From positions 1 to 64,000 of the forward strand of contig CALCCA010000113.1 of NCBI GenBank assembly GCA_937899725.1: DNA of 64,000 nt, given 5' to 3'. The notes below the pieces were generated by a model that saw only the letters and a list, made by a program, of their open reading frames with translations, was not told the origin of the DNA and ran no database searches. Source of the stretch: an uncultured Halomicronema sp. (GTDB taxonomy: Bacteria; Cyanobacteriota; Cyanobacteriia; Phormidesmidales; Phormidesmidaceae). Made by a program: the position numbers and the translations under genes. Within the stretch, counting starts at the first letter, position 1, and each line of letters starts with the position of its first letter. Of the stretch, positions 29,268 to 37,482 are shown one piece after another.

Positions 29268-30314
29268 ATGCGTTATTCTCGCTATTGGCACGGCCTCTGG
29301 GCTCTCCTGACCTGTTGCGTCGTGGTTGCCTGCAGTTTCGAACCGACTCTGGCTCCAACCGCCACCGATTGCCGCCAGGTATCCCATGTTCTGGGTGAAT
29401 CTGAAATCTGTGGCACCCCCGACAAAATTGTCGCCCTAGATGCCCATTCCCTCGATTTGCTGCTTTCCCTCGGCCAGCAGCCTGCGGGCACACTCACAAT
29501 CCTGCCGTCCCAGTCCGAAGTGATTGAACAGCCCCGCGTGGCCATCCCTTACCTGGGGAACTACATTACGACGCAACCCGTTAACATCGGCGGCATGGGT
29601 GGCGGCCCCTCTTTGGAAGTTTTAACCCAGCTCAAGCCCGATTTAATTGTGGGGGAATCTCGGTATATCGAAGAGACCTCTGATTTGCTGACCCAAATTG
29701 CGCCGACCCTACCGCTAGATGTCCGCAGTCAAAAGGGCAAGTGGCGAGACAATATCCGCGCCTTGGCCCAGGCTTTGGGGGATGAAACCTTGGCAGAAGC
29801 GGCCATTGAGAGCTATCAGCAGCAGGTCGCAGCGGCCCGTGCCGACCTCGCTTCGGTGCTCGAAACCCAGCCTAAAGTTTTAGTACTGACAGCAGAAAGC
29901 CTCAGCCTTGGCAATTTTCAGGCGATCACGGCGGCCAGCTTTATTGGGGAATTATTAGAAGCAGTGGGGTTCGAGTTGGTCTATCCGCCTAATAGCACGA
30001 CCAACGCCGCTCCCCTGTCGATCGAAATTCTGCCAGATCTAGACGAAGCGGATTCTATTTTCGTGTTGGGCTACAACCGAGACCTGGCTCAACCGAGCAA
30101 AGCAACTGCAGGGACTGACCCTGCCAACCTTGTGCAGCAGCAGGTTGCTGGCATTGAAGCGGAATGGACGGGGAATGAGATTGCCCAATCACTGACGGCC
30201 AGCCAAGAAAATCGGGTTTATTTCACCACCTTCTATCAGTGGAATCTCTTTAACGGCCCCATTGGAACTGAGTTGATTTTGGCCGATCTACGGCGATTTT
30301 TCTTAGCCAGTTAA
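29268..30314 (+). CDS. FecB-type iron-siderophore binding lipoprotein 5
   Basis: Periplasmic binding protein family 2, 348 residues. Lipobox VVVAC near residue 22. The mature start carries a Cys pair, DCRQVSHVLGESEICG, shared with SBP6 and absent from SBP1-4, probably a disulfide that marks a subgroup. The gene is intact although its receptor is interrupted. Confidence 0.92.
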   Translation: MRYSRYWHGLWALLTCCVVVACSFEPTLAPTATDCRQVSHVLGESEICGTPDKIVALDAHSLDLLLSLGQQPAGTLTILPSQSEVIEQPRVAIPYLGNYITTQPVNIGGMGGGPSLEVLTQLKPDLIVGESRYIEETSDLLTQIAPTLPLDVRSQKGKWRDNIRALAQALGDETLAEAAIESYQQQVAAARADLASVLETQPKVLVLTAESLSLGNFQAITAASFIGELLEAVGFELVYPPNSTTNAAPLSIEILPDLDEADSIFVLGYNRDLAQPSKATAGTDPANLVQQQVAGIEAEWTGNEIAQSLTASQENRVYFTTFYQWNLFNGPIGTELILADLRRFFLAS

Positions 30315-30441
30315 CCGGCTCTCAACCGACCGCTAATGATGTCGATAGCGCTTTCGGCGATTTGACGGTGCTTGCACCAAGGGCTGACGCGATCGCAACC
30401 CATCAACCCTAAACAAGACCTCACAAAAAATGTGGTAGTTT

Positions 30442-30464
30442 AACAGGAATCAATCTCATTTGAG
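30442..30464 (+). promoter_or_regulatory. Possible Fur-like box at the start of regulator 6
   Basis: AACAGGAATCAATCTCATTTGAG (split as AACAGGAATC, AATCTCATTTGAG) contains the inverted half site CTCATT and lies just before the proposed ATG at 30481. It is a moderate match only. Confidence 0.3.
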
Positions 30465-30480
30465 CGCAGTGGTTTACCCC

Positions 30481-31533
30481 ATGCCGTCGAGTTCCTGTCC
30501 ATCCCTTCCCCGATCCGCTCGCCCACCCACCCTGTCAACCACGGACTGGCAGGCGATCTGCCAGCAGGCCCAGCAACGCGGCGAACAACTCTGTCAGACT
30601 GCTGCAGGCGGCACTCAAACCTTCTTGCCGCAGCGCTTAGGAAAAGGGAGCGAGCACCACATCAATCTGCGGGGCGGCCTTTCGCTCACTATTCGCCAAG
30701 GCCACCTAAGACGCCCCCTGCGCTATGCCTCCGAACATGGTGCAGATTTTCCACTGGTGGCTAAGTTCTATCTATCCGGTTCGTCACGGGTAGAGACGCC
30801 TAATGTGGCCAACGTCAAAAGCACCTATGAAGAGCGCCAGGGTTGCCACTATCTCTATCATTTACCTAATTTGACGGAGGTCGAAGAGTGGCCTGCGAAT
30901 GAATCGCTGCAAGTGGTCTACGTTTGTGTTGAGCCGAACTACTTCCGCACTTTTGAGATGGGTAAAGCAGCGCCGATCACCTCCCTACAATCGCTGCTTC
31001 ACGCAGAGACGTCGCACCGCTTTCATCAACCTTTGGGCCGCATCACGGCTGAAATTGGACAGATACTCCGGCAGATTACGCACTGTCCCTATGCCGGCAT
31101 CATGCAGCAGCTCTATTTAGAGAGTAAGGCTTTAGAACTGTTGACCCTCCAGTTTGCTACCTGGGCAGAGCAGCATTCCCAGCAGCCAGCGATCGCTCTC
31201 AAATCCCCCGACATTGAGCAGCTTTATCAGGCGAGAGACATTCTGCAGCAGCAAGCCGATCAGCCGCCGTCACTGACCGAATTGGCACGTCAGGTGGGGT
31301 TGAACGATCGCAAGCTCAAGCAAGGATTTCGGCAACTGTTTGGCACTACGGTCTTTGGTTACCTACAAAACTATCGTCTAGAGCAGGCCCAACTGCTGTT
31401 GAAAAATGCCGATTTCACGATCGCGCAAGTCGCGTTAAAAGTGGGCTACACCAACCCAGAAGCCTTTAGCACAGCCTTTCGGCGAAAATTTGCGGTCAGT
31501 CCCAAAGCGTATCAATTGGGCAGACATCGTTAA
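30481..31533 (+). CDS. AraC/PchR-type regulator of module 6
   Basis: AraC-family protein of about 350 residues. The C-terminal double HTH contains LNDRKLKQGFRQLFGTTVFG and VGYTNPEAFSTAFRRKFAV. The N-terminal half is related to regulators 3 and 4 (a FYLSGSSRVETPNV segment with a CHYLYHLPN motif) but diverged. ATG at 30481 is preferred over TTG at 30460; the choice is uncertain because the N-terminal ~25 residues are low-complexity. A class III tandem operator follows directly after the stop. Confidence 0.9.
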   Translation: MPSSSCPSLPRSARPPTLSTTDWQAICQQAQQRGEQLCQTAAGGTQTFLPQRLGKGSEHHINLRGGLSLTIRQGHLRRPLRYASEHGADFPLVAKFYLSGSSRVETPNVANVKSTYEERQGCHYLYHLPNLTEVEEWPANESLQVVYVCVEPNYFRTFEMGKAAPITSLQSLLHAETSHRFHQPLGRITAEIGQILRQITHCPYAGIMQQLYLESKALELLTLQFATWAEQHSQQPAIALKSPDIEQLYQARDILQQQADQPPSLTELARQVGLNDRKLKQGFRQLFGTTVFGYLQNYRLEQAQLLLKNADFTIAQVALKVGYTNPEAFSTAFRRKFAVSPKAYQLGRHR

Positions 31534-31575
31534 GGTCCGTTTGCCAAAGAAAAAAGTCCGTTTGGCAAAGAAAGT
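31533..31575 (+). promoter_or_regulatory. Class III tandem AraC operator upstream of receptor 6
   Basis: GGTCCGTTTGCCAAAGAAA and AGTCCGTTTGGCAAAGAAAG are direct repeats with a 21-base period starting immediately after the regulator stop. A close copy with the same period stands before the MFS transporter (37391-37430). Confidence 0.6.
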
Positions 31576-31663
31576 CATCGCTCATCCCCACTACCATGCT
31601 GTCACCAAGCCAATTAAGAATGGCTGGCATTAGTGTGTGACCGACTCGGGTGAACGGAGCGTG

Positions 31664-34390
31664 ATGGTGAAACTAGCGTATGGCACGGCTTGGACGATTG
31701 GCGTCGCGGCAATCGCGGCATTGGCGGTAGAGCCCGCCTGGGCAGAACTGCTCACCCCCCTGCCGGAGAGCGATCCAGCGATCATTGACTCCACCTCAGC
31801 GGCAGCACTGCTGGCTAACCCTAACGTTGCAGCCGAGTTGCCGAGTCTGGAAAATACGCCAAACAGTGAAATCGCATCGACTGCAGCCGACCCCCAATCC
31901 ACTGGCGCAGCAGCCGTCGTCTCCAATGCTGAAGCCGTGTCAGTGGTGGATGCTCCAGAATCCATGCCACTGGCGATTACCGATGCCGGGCCTGCGATCT
32001 CCCAAGCCCAACCCGTTGCCATCACCGATGTGCAAGTTGAGGAAACCGCCGATGGATTTAGCCTGCGGTTAGAAGCAAGCGGTGAACTGGCAGTGCCGGA
32101 AACTTCGGTGACGGGAAATGCGGCGATCGCCGACCTTCCCAATGCTGTGCTGCAGCTGCCTGATGAGGATAACTACTTTGCCAGCAATCCCGCTGAGGGC
32201 ATCGCGCTAATCAACGTCACCAATCTGCCTGACAACCAGGTGCGCATTGCCATTACTGGCACCGATGCCCCGCCCGCAGTCAACCTGAGTATTGCTCCCG
32301 CTGGCCTCACCATCAGCGGTGTGCCTGGCGATCCGACCGTTCAGGTATCGAGTGAGGACGCCATTCAGGTGGTGGTGACGGGGGAAGCGGATGACGGTGA
32401 TTACTTTGTGCCCAACGCCAGCACTGCCACCCGCACCGATACGCCCTTACGCGATGTACCTCAATCCATTCAAATAATTCCGCGTCAGGTGATTGAGGAT
32501 CAACAGGCAATTGGGTTAGAGGATGTGCTCGAAAACGCTGCTGGTGTAACGTTTCTTGGAAATAATGCAGGCCGCGGCCTCACCTTTAGCATTCGTGGAT
32601 TCAATAACGTTCCCGTCCTGCGAGATGGCTTTCTCCTGCCTAATTTTATTGGCGATGCCGCCGAGCCAGAAGTCGCGAACCTAGAGCGTGTGGAGGTGCT
32701 GAGAGGGCCTGCATCGGTTTTATATGGTCAGGCGGAACCAGGCGGCGTAGTCAATCTGGTGACTAAGCAACCCTTGTCGGAACCGTACTACAACCTTCAA
32801 TTTCAGGTTGGTAATGGCGGATTTGTCAATCCAAGTATTGATTTGTCGGGACCACTAACAGATGATGGTCGCTTACTCTATCGCTTAAATGCGCTGTATC
32901 GACAAGAAGATAGTTTTCGCGATTACGACAACAATCTTGAGCGCTTCTTTATCGGCCCAACCTTGACTTGGTTGATTAGTGACCAAACTGATTTGACCAT
33001 CAACCTAGAATATATTGACGATAGGGAACCTTTTGATAGTGGCATTATCCCGTTCGGAGATGGCATCGAACCGATTCCTCTAGATCTAGTACTTAATAAC
33101 CCTGACGATATCGTTGAGCAAGATTATCTAAACATCGGCTATGCCCTAGAACATCGCTTCAGTGAAAACTGGCAACTGCGCAATCAGTTTCGCTTTACCT
33201 CTAGCACCTATAACCTTGGTGTGAATCCAACTCCGCTTTTTATAGACGAATCTACCGGAATTCTGACCCGCGCATTTTCATTTCAAGAAACTGAAGTAGA
33301 TACTTACTCGCTTTACACCAACGTTCAAGGCAAATTCAACACAGGCTCTGTAGAACATACACTGTTGGCCGGGATTGATTTGACTCGTTGGAATCAAGAA
33401 GGTGTATCAGGCTTTGACTTTAATCAACAATCCCTAATCAACATATTTGACCCAGACTACCCGGATCCTTCATCATTTCCAACAGAGGACAGCCTGCCTA
33501 TCTTCGCTATTATTAGCAATCCTATTGAGACAGACCAGCTGGGAGTTTATCTACAAAACCAGATTGATATTTTGGACAACCTTATTGTGGTAGCAGGGCT
33601 ACGCTACAACACTGTCAATCAAGAAACAACTGACCGTTTCACTGATGCCGTAACAGAGCAATATGATGATGCTTTTGTTCCTAGAATCGGCGTTGTTTAT
33701 CAACCCATTGAACCAATTTCAATATATGCAAACTATTCTCGCTCTTTTGTACCCAATTCAGAAACTGATGCCGATGGCAATTTTCTAGACTCTGAAGAGG
33801 GCGAAGGATTTGAGGTGGGCATTAGAGGCGAAATTATCGAAAATCGACTTGCAGCGACACTCGCCTACTTCGATATCACGAAACAAAATGTGGCGACCCC
33901 TGACCCAGATCCAAACAACCCTTTTTCCTCAGTTTCTACAGGAGAACAACGGAGCCGAGGCGTTGATTTCAACTTAACTGGTGAAATCCTGCCAGGGTGG
34001 AATATTGTAGCTTCCTATGCTTACATTGATGCAGAAGTCACTGAAGATAATAATATCGATCTTGTCGGCAATCGACTATTTGGCGCTCCCGAGCACAGTG
34101 CTAGTTTATGGACAACTTACGAAATCCAGTCCGGAGACTTGCAAGGACTAGGCTTTGGTTTAGGGTTTAATTTTGTCGGAGAGCAACAGGGCGACTTAGC
34201 TAATAGTTATCAGATAGACAGTTATTTTCTCGCCAACGCAGCCCTCTTTTATCAACAAAATAATTGGCAAGCACAGCTCAACATTGACAACATATTTGAT
34301 GTCGATTACGTCCGCGCTCCTGGCATTAGAAATGGAATCAATCGAGGCGAACCTCTAACGATTCGAGCCTCCGTTTCCTATGATTTTTAA
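31664..34390 (+). CDS. TonB-dependent siderophore receptor 6 with AMIN domain, mosaic
   Basis: Outer-membrane receptor of about 908 residues. Signal peptide ending near EPAWAELL, a long linker, AMIN domain at about residues 120-235, TonB-box-like QVVVTG, plug (DVPQSIQIIPRQVI, RGPASVLYGQAEPGG) and barrel ending in RASVSYDF. It belongs with receptors 1, 2 and 5. Base use changes inside the gene: up to about 32.7 kb it is GC-rich like the neighbours, while the barrel and following SBP6 are clearly AT-richer and lack GCGATCGC sites. ATG at 31664 (MVKLAYGTAWTIG) is preferred over GTG at 31637, since it follows CGGAGCGTG and starts a signal peptide. Confidence 0.92.
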   Translation: MVKLAYGTAWTIGVAAIAALAVEPAWAELLTPLPESDPAIIDSTSAAALLANPNVAAELPSLENTPNSEIASTAADPQSTGAAAVVSNAEAVSVVDAPESMPLAITDAGPAISQAQPVAITDVQVEETADGFSLRLEASGELAVPETSVTGNAAIADLPNAVLQLPDEDNYFASNPAEGIALINVTNLPDNQVRIAITGTDAPPAVNLSIAPAGLTISGVPGDPTVQVSSEDAIQVVVTGEADDGDYFVPNASTATRTDTPLRDVPQSIQIIPRQVIEDQQAIGLEDVLENAAGVTFLGNNAGRGLTFSIRGFNNVPVLRDGFLLPNFIGDAAEPEVANLERVEVLRGPASVLYGQAEPGGVVNLVTKQPLSEPYYNLQFQVGNGGFVNPSIDLSGPLTDDGRLLYRLNALYRQEDSFRDYDNNLERFFIGPTLTWLISDQTDLTINLEYIDDREPFDSGIIPFGDGIEPIPLDLVLNNPDDIVEQDYLNIGYALEHRFSENWQLRNQFRFTSSTYNLGVNPTPLFIDESTGILTRAFSFQETEVDTYSLYTNVQGKFNTGSVEHTLLAGIDLTRWNQEGVSGFDFNQQSLINIFDPDYPDPSSFPTEDSLPIFAIISNPIETDQLGVYLQNQIDILDNLIVVAGLRYNTVNQETTDRFTDAVTEQYDDAFVPRIGVVYQPIEPISIYANYSRSFVPNSETDADGNFLDSEEGEGFEVGIRGEIIENRLAATLAYFDITKQNVATPDPDPNNPFSSVSTGEQRSRGVDFNLTGEILPGWNIVASYAYIDAEVTEDNNIDLVGNRLFGAPEHSASLWTTYEIQSGDLQGLGFGLGFNFVGEQQGDLANSYQIDSYFLANAALFYQQNNWQAQLNIDNIFDVDYVRAPGIRNGINRGEPLTIRASVSYDF

Positions 34391-34502
34391 CTGCATGATT
34401 CCTGAATTTTGAATTTTTGAGGAAAAGTAATAACATCTTATTTTCTTATTGAAGAGATTGAAGCAAGGAAACTCGACTTGGATGGAAAGAAATTGGTAGC
34501 TT

Positions 34503-35549
34503 ATGCAAAGACTTTCGCAAATCAAGCTTTTAGCATTAAGTCTGATAATGGCACTTGCGCTCATCGCTTGCCAGACTCTAACTGATCAACCATCAAGTGA
34601 TTCTGCCAATACTGTAGCACCTGACCTGACCGACTGTCGTACTATTGAGCATGAGATGGGAGAAGCAGAGGTTTGTGGTCAACCTCAGCGAATTGTCGTT
34701 TTAGGTCCCTATTTTCTAGAATCCCTACTAGCTCTCAATGTTCAGCCTGTTGGGTATGCTGATCATGTGCCATTTCATCAAGGAGATTACACTAATCCTA
34801 GTGAACAAATCCCTTATTTGGGTGATCGGATTACTCAACCGCTAAAAAACGTTGGTCTGGCTTTTCAACCTTCAATTGAAGCTATTGTTAACCTTCAGCC
34901 CGACTTGATTATCGGTCTTGATGATTTCAGTGAACCGTATGAAAACCTTTCGAGTATTGCGCCCACATTATTACTTGATTATGATGCACCTGAAGAAAGC
35001 TTGAGAGCGATTGCTAAGGCTGTCAATCGGCCTGGGCAAGCCGAGCAGCTATTAATCCAAACGCAACAAAAAATTGAGAAGGCACGAGAAGATTTTGTCT
35101 CCTTGATTGCAACTTATCCCCAAATGTTGCTGCTCACTTCATCATCGCAATTACAAAATATACGTCTATCGAACTCTGCCGGACTTTGTAGTTCACTCGT
35201 TGAAGAGCTAGGCTTCCAATCGGCGGCTTCACCTGGTTTTGACAACTCTCGTCCCCTTTCACCAACACCTATTTCTCTCGAAGGCTTATCAGATTTTGAC
35301 GACGCTGATCTGATCGTTCTGTTGGGAGATGACTATAGAGAGATCGAGGATGTAGATAACTTTAGAGAACACCAACTGTCGAACTTAAAGCAAGCATGGT
35401 CAGACAACAAGATCGCTCAATCCCTTAATGCCAGCAAAGCCGGACGAGTCTACTTCATTCCAGCCTATCTATGCTACGGTCTTCCCGGCCCTATCGGCAC
35501 CGAGCTGTATCTCGAAGAACTGCAAGAACAGCTGTTGCCATCCGATTAG
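34503..35549 (+). CDS. FecB-type iron-siderophore binding lipoprotein 6
   Basis: Periplasmic binding protein family 2, 348 residues. Lipobox ALIAC near residue 23. Cys pair DCRTIEHEMGEAEVCG as in SBP5, and the PSIEAIVNLQPDLIIG segment. It is AT-rich like the 3' half of receptor 6. The tail (SLNASKAGRVYFIPAYLC) recurs as a decayed copy at 36363-36493, beyond the Uma2 gene. Confidence 0.92.
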   Translation: MQRLSQIKLLALSLIMALALIACQTLTDQPSSDSANTVAPDLTDCRTIEHEMGEAEVCGQPQRIVVLGPYFLESLLALNVQPVGYADHVPFHQGDYTNPSEQIPYLGDRITQPLKNVGLAFQPSIEAIVNLQPDLIIGLDDFSEPYENLSSIAPTLLLDYDAPEESLRAIAKAVNRPGQAEQLLIQTQQKIEKAREDFVSLIATYPQMLLLTSSSQLQNIRLSNSAGLCSSLVEELGFQSAASPGFDNSRPLSPTPISLEGLSDFDDADLIVLLGDDYREIEDVDNFREHQLSNLKQAWSDNKIAQSLNASKAGRVYFIPAYLCYGLPGPIGTELYLEELQEQLLPSD

Positions 35550-35575
35550 TGTTTCATCCCAGCAGGTCATTGCCC

Positions 35576-36265
35576 CTATTGCGGGAGGTCATTGGGGTCG
35601 ATGCCTTGCGATCGCAAATAAGCTTCCAGGCGTTCCACTCGTTGCCGTTCCTGCTCTGCGGCACTGAGGTGACGATGGCCCTGAGCGTCGTACCAGGTCA
35701 AAAGTTCTTGCGGTATGCCACCAAATTGGCCCTGATAGCGACCGATACCCAGTCCCGCTTCCGGCATCCAGTAAGGTTCGCCGATTTGCAGTCGATAAGT
35801 ATCGCCCTCTAGTTTGTAAACCTCAAACGGCTGATGGCGATCGCGCTGCCAAAACTCGGGGTTGTAAATCACGTAGTACAGCACCCCGAGTTGGCTGTAG
35901 GTTTCCAGTTTGCGGGTGTATTCATCCCCTGGCTGGTGAGACACTATCTCCAGCACGAATATCGGTGGAACGTTTTGCTCTTCCCACATCACATAGCTGC
36001 GCCGCGACTTACCGCCCTTTTTGCGCTCTACTCCCAGGCTGAGAAAGCCATCGGGCACTACCGGCACCAAATGACTTGGCCCAGTGGTGTGGTAAACCGC
36101 CATATCAGCCCCAAAGTACCAGTCCAGGCGCTCTGACCACAGATGCGTCAACAGCAGCAACAGCAAATTGGGCAGCAGATTCTGATCTTCATTATCCACT
36201 GGAGTATCGTCCGAGCAGGGAAGTTCTGCGGCACTGGGTAGCGATTGATTGACGGATGACAACAT
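35576..36265 (-). CDS. Uma2-family (DUF820) predicted endonuclease
   Basis: About 229 residues with the PD-(D/E)XK-like Uma2 core: VPDGFLSLG (metal-binding Asp), VLEIVSHQPGDEYTRKLETY (Glu and Lys) and the C-terminal segment RQRVERLEAYLRSQGIDPND. Uma2 genes are highly repeated in cyanobacteria and their biological role is not settled. The ATG at 36265 (MLSSVNQSLP) is preferred over the longer 36301 start. The gene is convergent with SBP6 and lies between SBP6 and a decayed SBP6-like tail, so it looks inserted. Confidence 0.85.
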   Translation of the reverse strand: MLSSVNQSLPSAAELPCSDDTPVDNEDQNLLPNLLLLLLTHLWSERLDWYFGADMAVYHTTGPSHLVPVVPDGFLSLGVERKKGGKSRRSYVMWEEQNVPPIFVLEIVSHQPGDEYTRKLETYSQLGVLYYVIYNPEFWQRDRHQPFEVYKLEGDTYRLQIGEPYWMPEAGLGIGRYQGQFGGIPQELLTWYDAQGHRHLSAAEQERQRVERLEAYLRSQGIDPNDLPQ

Positions 36266-36362
36266 GATGAGTCGTTTCGCTCCGCAAGGGGGCAATTGCA
36301 CTAATTATAGTGACTCTTCTTTGGGCAAGTTGCGCGATGTTCCATTGGAGAGGCTGCGCCAA

Positions 36363-36493
36363 CGCTCAATCCCTCGACGCCAGCAAAGCCGGATGAGTCT
36401 ATTGCATCCTGGCCTATCTGTGCTGAGGTTTACCTGGTCTCACCGACACCAGTTGTATCTTAATGAGCTAAGGCCGCAGTTGCTCCCAGTTCC
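36363..36493 (+). pseudogene. Decayed fragment of an SBP6-like gene (3' end)
   Basis: In one frame the sequence reads AQSLDASKAG, stop, VYCILAYLC, stop, GLPG, which parallels the SBP6 ending AQSLNASKAGRVYFIPAYLC followed by YGLPG. Homology starts abruptly at about 36363 and fades near the position of the SBP6 stop. It is the remnant of another module copy or of a duplication around the Uma2 gene. Confidence 0.75.
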
Positions 36494-36651
36494 ACAACAG
36501 TAGGTAGCTCTGATGAGGCTTCCCCTTTAACCGCAGAGTGCAAGCCCCGTTTGGAGGTTGCTAAAACTAGCGGCGAAGACCTTGTCGGCTGGCGATCGCC
36601 GCCGACCGATAAGGTCTGAGGATATTGTCAAATAAATTAGGCTTAGCCCCG

Positions 36652-37385
36652 ATGAACTGGAATATCGCAATCGCGACTGGTGGTAGCGCCAGTCTGGAAT
36701 TTTTAGAAACAGCGGTCATTGCTTATGCGATCGCTCGTTCGGGTTACAGACGGGAAGCGATCGCTGGCTGCCTGATTGGCATCTCTGCGGTTGCCCTGGC
36801 GGCGATCGCGCTGGGCACGAGTATCCAAGCGATTCCCCTGCACTGGCTGCAAATCGTCACTGGTGTCGTGTTGCTGTGGTTTGGTTGGGGCTGGGCCAAA
36901 AAAGCGGTACAGCGCAAGCTAGTGGCCGGCGGGCGGGCTGGTTAGATGACGATCCCCTCGCTGCCGAAGCGATTTCTCTAGAGACGGAGCAGCGAGGATT
37001 TAGCACCGCCAACTTTATCGTCATGACGAAGAGTGCTGCTTTGGAAGCCTTTGAGATCGCTGTCATTGCCATCACTCTAGGCACCGCCTCTAATGCTTGG
37101 CGTGAAGTCTTGGGCGCAGTTGGCGTTGCCGGTGTGGGCTCAGTGGTGTTGGTCGTTGCCCTACATGCTTACCTACTCAAGGTGCCGGATGTGTTCATCA
37201 AGTTGGGTACGGGTATCTTGCTGTCGGCTCTAGGCACATTCTGGCTGGGAGAAGGGCTGGGGTGGGATTGGCCTTTGGGAGACTGGGCCATTTTGGGCTT
37301 GCTGGGCCTGTTTAGCCTGATTGCGGCTCTATCGATCTTTTGGCTCAGGCGCAGAGATCAAGAGACGGCTAGTTTACCCGGCTGA
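36652..37385 (+). pseudogene. COG4280-type membrane protein, frameshifted
   Basis: Two overlapping frames together make one protein. Residues MNWNIAIATGGSASLEFLET to LLWFGWGWAKKAVQRK are in the first frame (36652-36945). The second continues from about 36930 with LDDDPLAAEAI, SAALEAFEIAVIAITLGT and a final helix block to 37385. The duplicated LEFLETAVIAYAI / LEAFEIAVIAITL halves, each starting with an acidic helix, are characteristic of the COG4280 predicted membrane protein family. A single frameshift near 36915-36945 breaks it. The function of the family is unknown. GC-rich and HIP1-containing like the general chromosome. Confidence 0.7.
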
Positions 37386-37390
37386 AGCAA

Positions 37391-37430
37391 AGTTCGTTTA
37401 GCAAAGAAAAAACTCCGGCACGCAAAGGAA
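37391..37430 (+). promoter_or_regulatory. Class III tandem AraC operator before the MFS transporter
   Basis: AGTTCGTTTAGCAAAGAAA and ACTCCGGCACGCAAAGGAA are direct repeats with a 21-base period, the same motif and spacing as the tandem in front of receptor 6 (31533-31575). It lies about 55 bases before the GTG start of the transporter. Confidence 0.55.
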
Positions 37431-37482
37431 TTTAGCCCGCAGAACCTTTAGGATGCTTCTGCTCAGATTCTGACCTGATATT

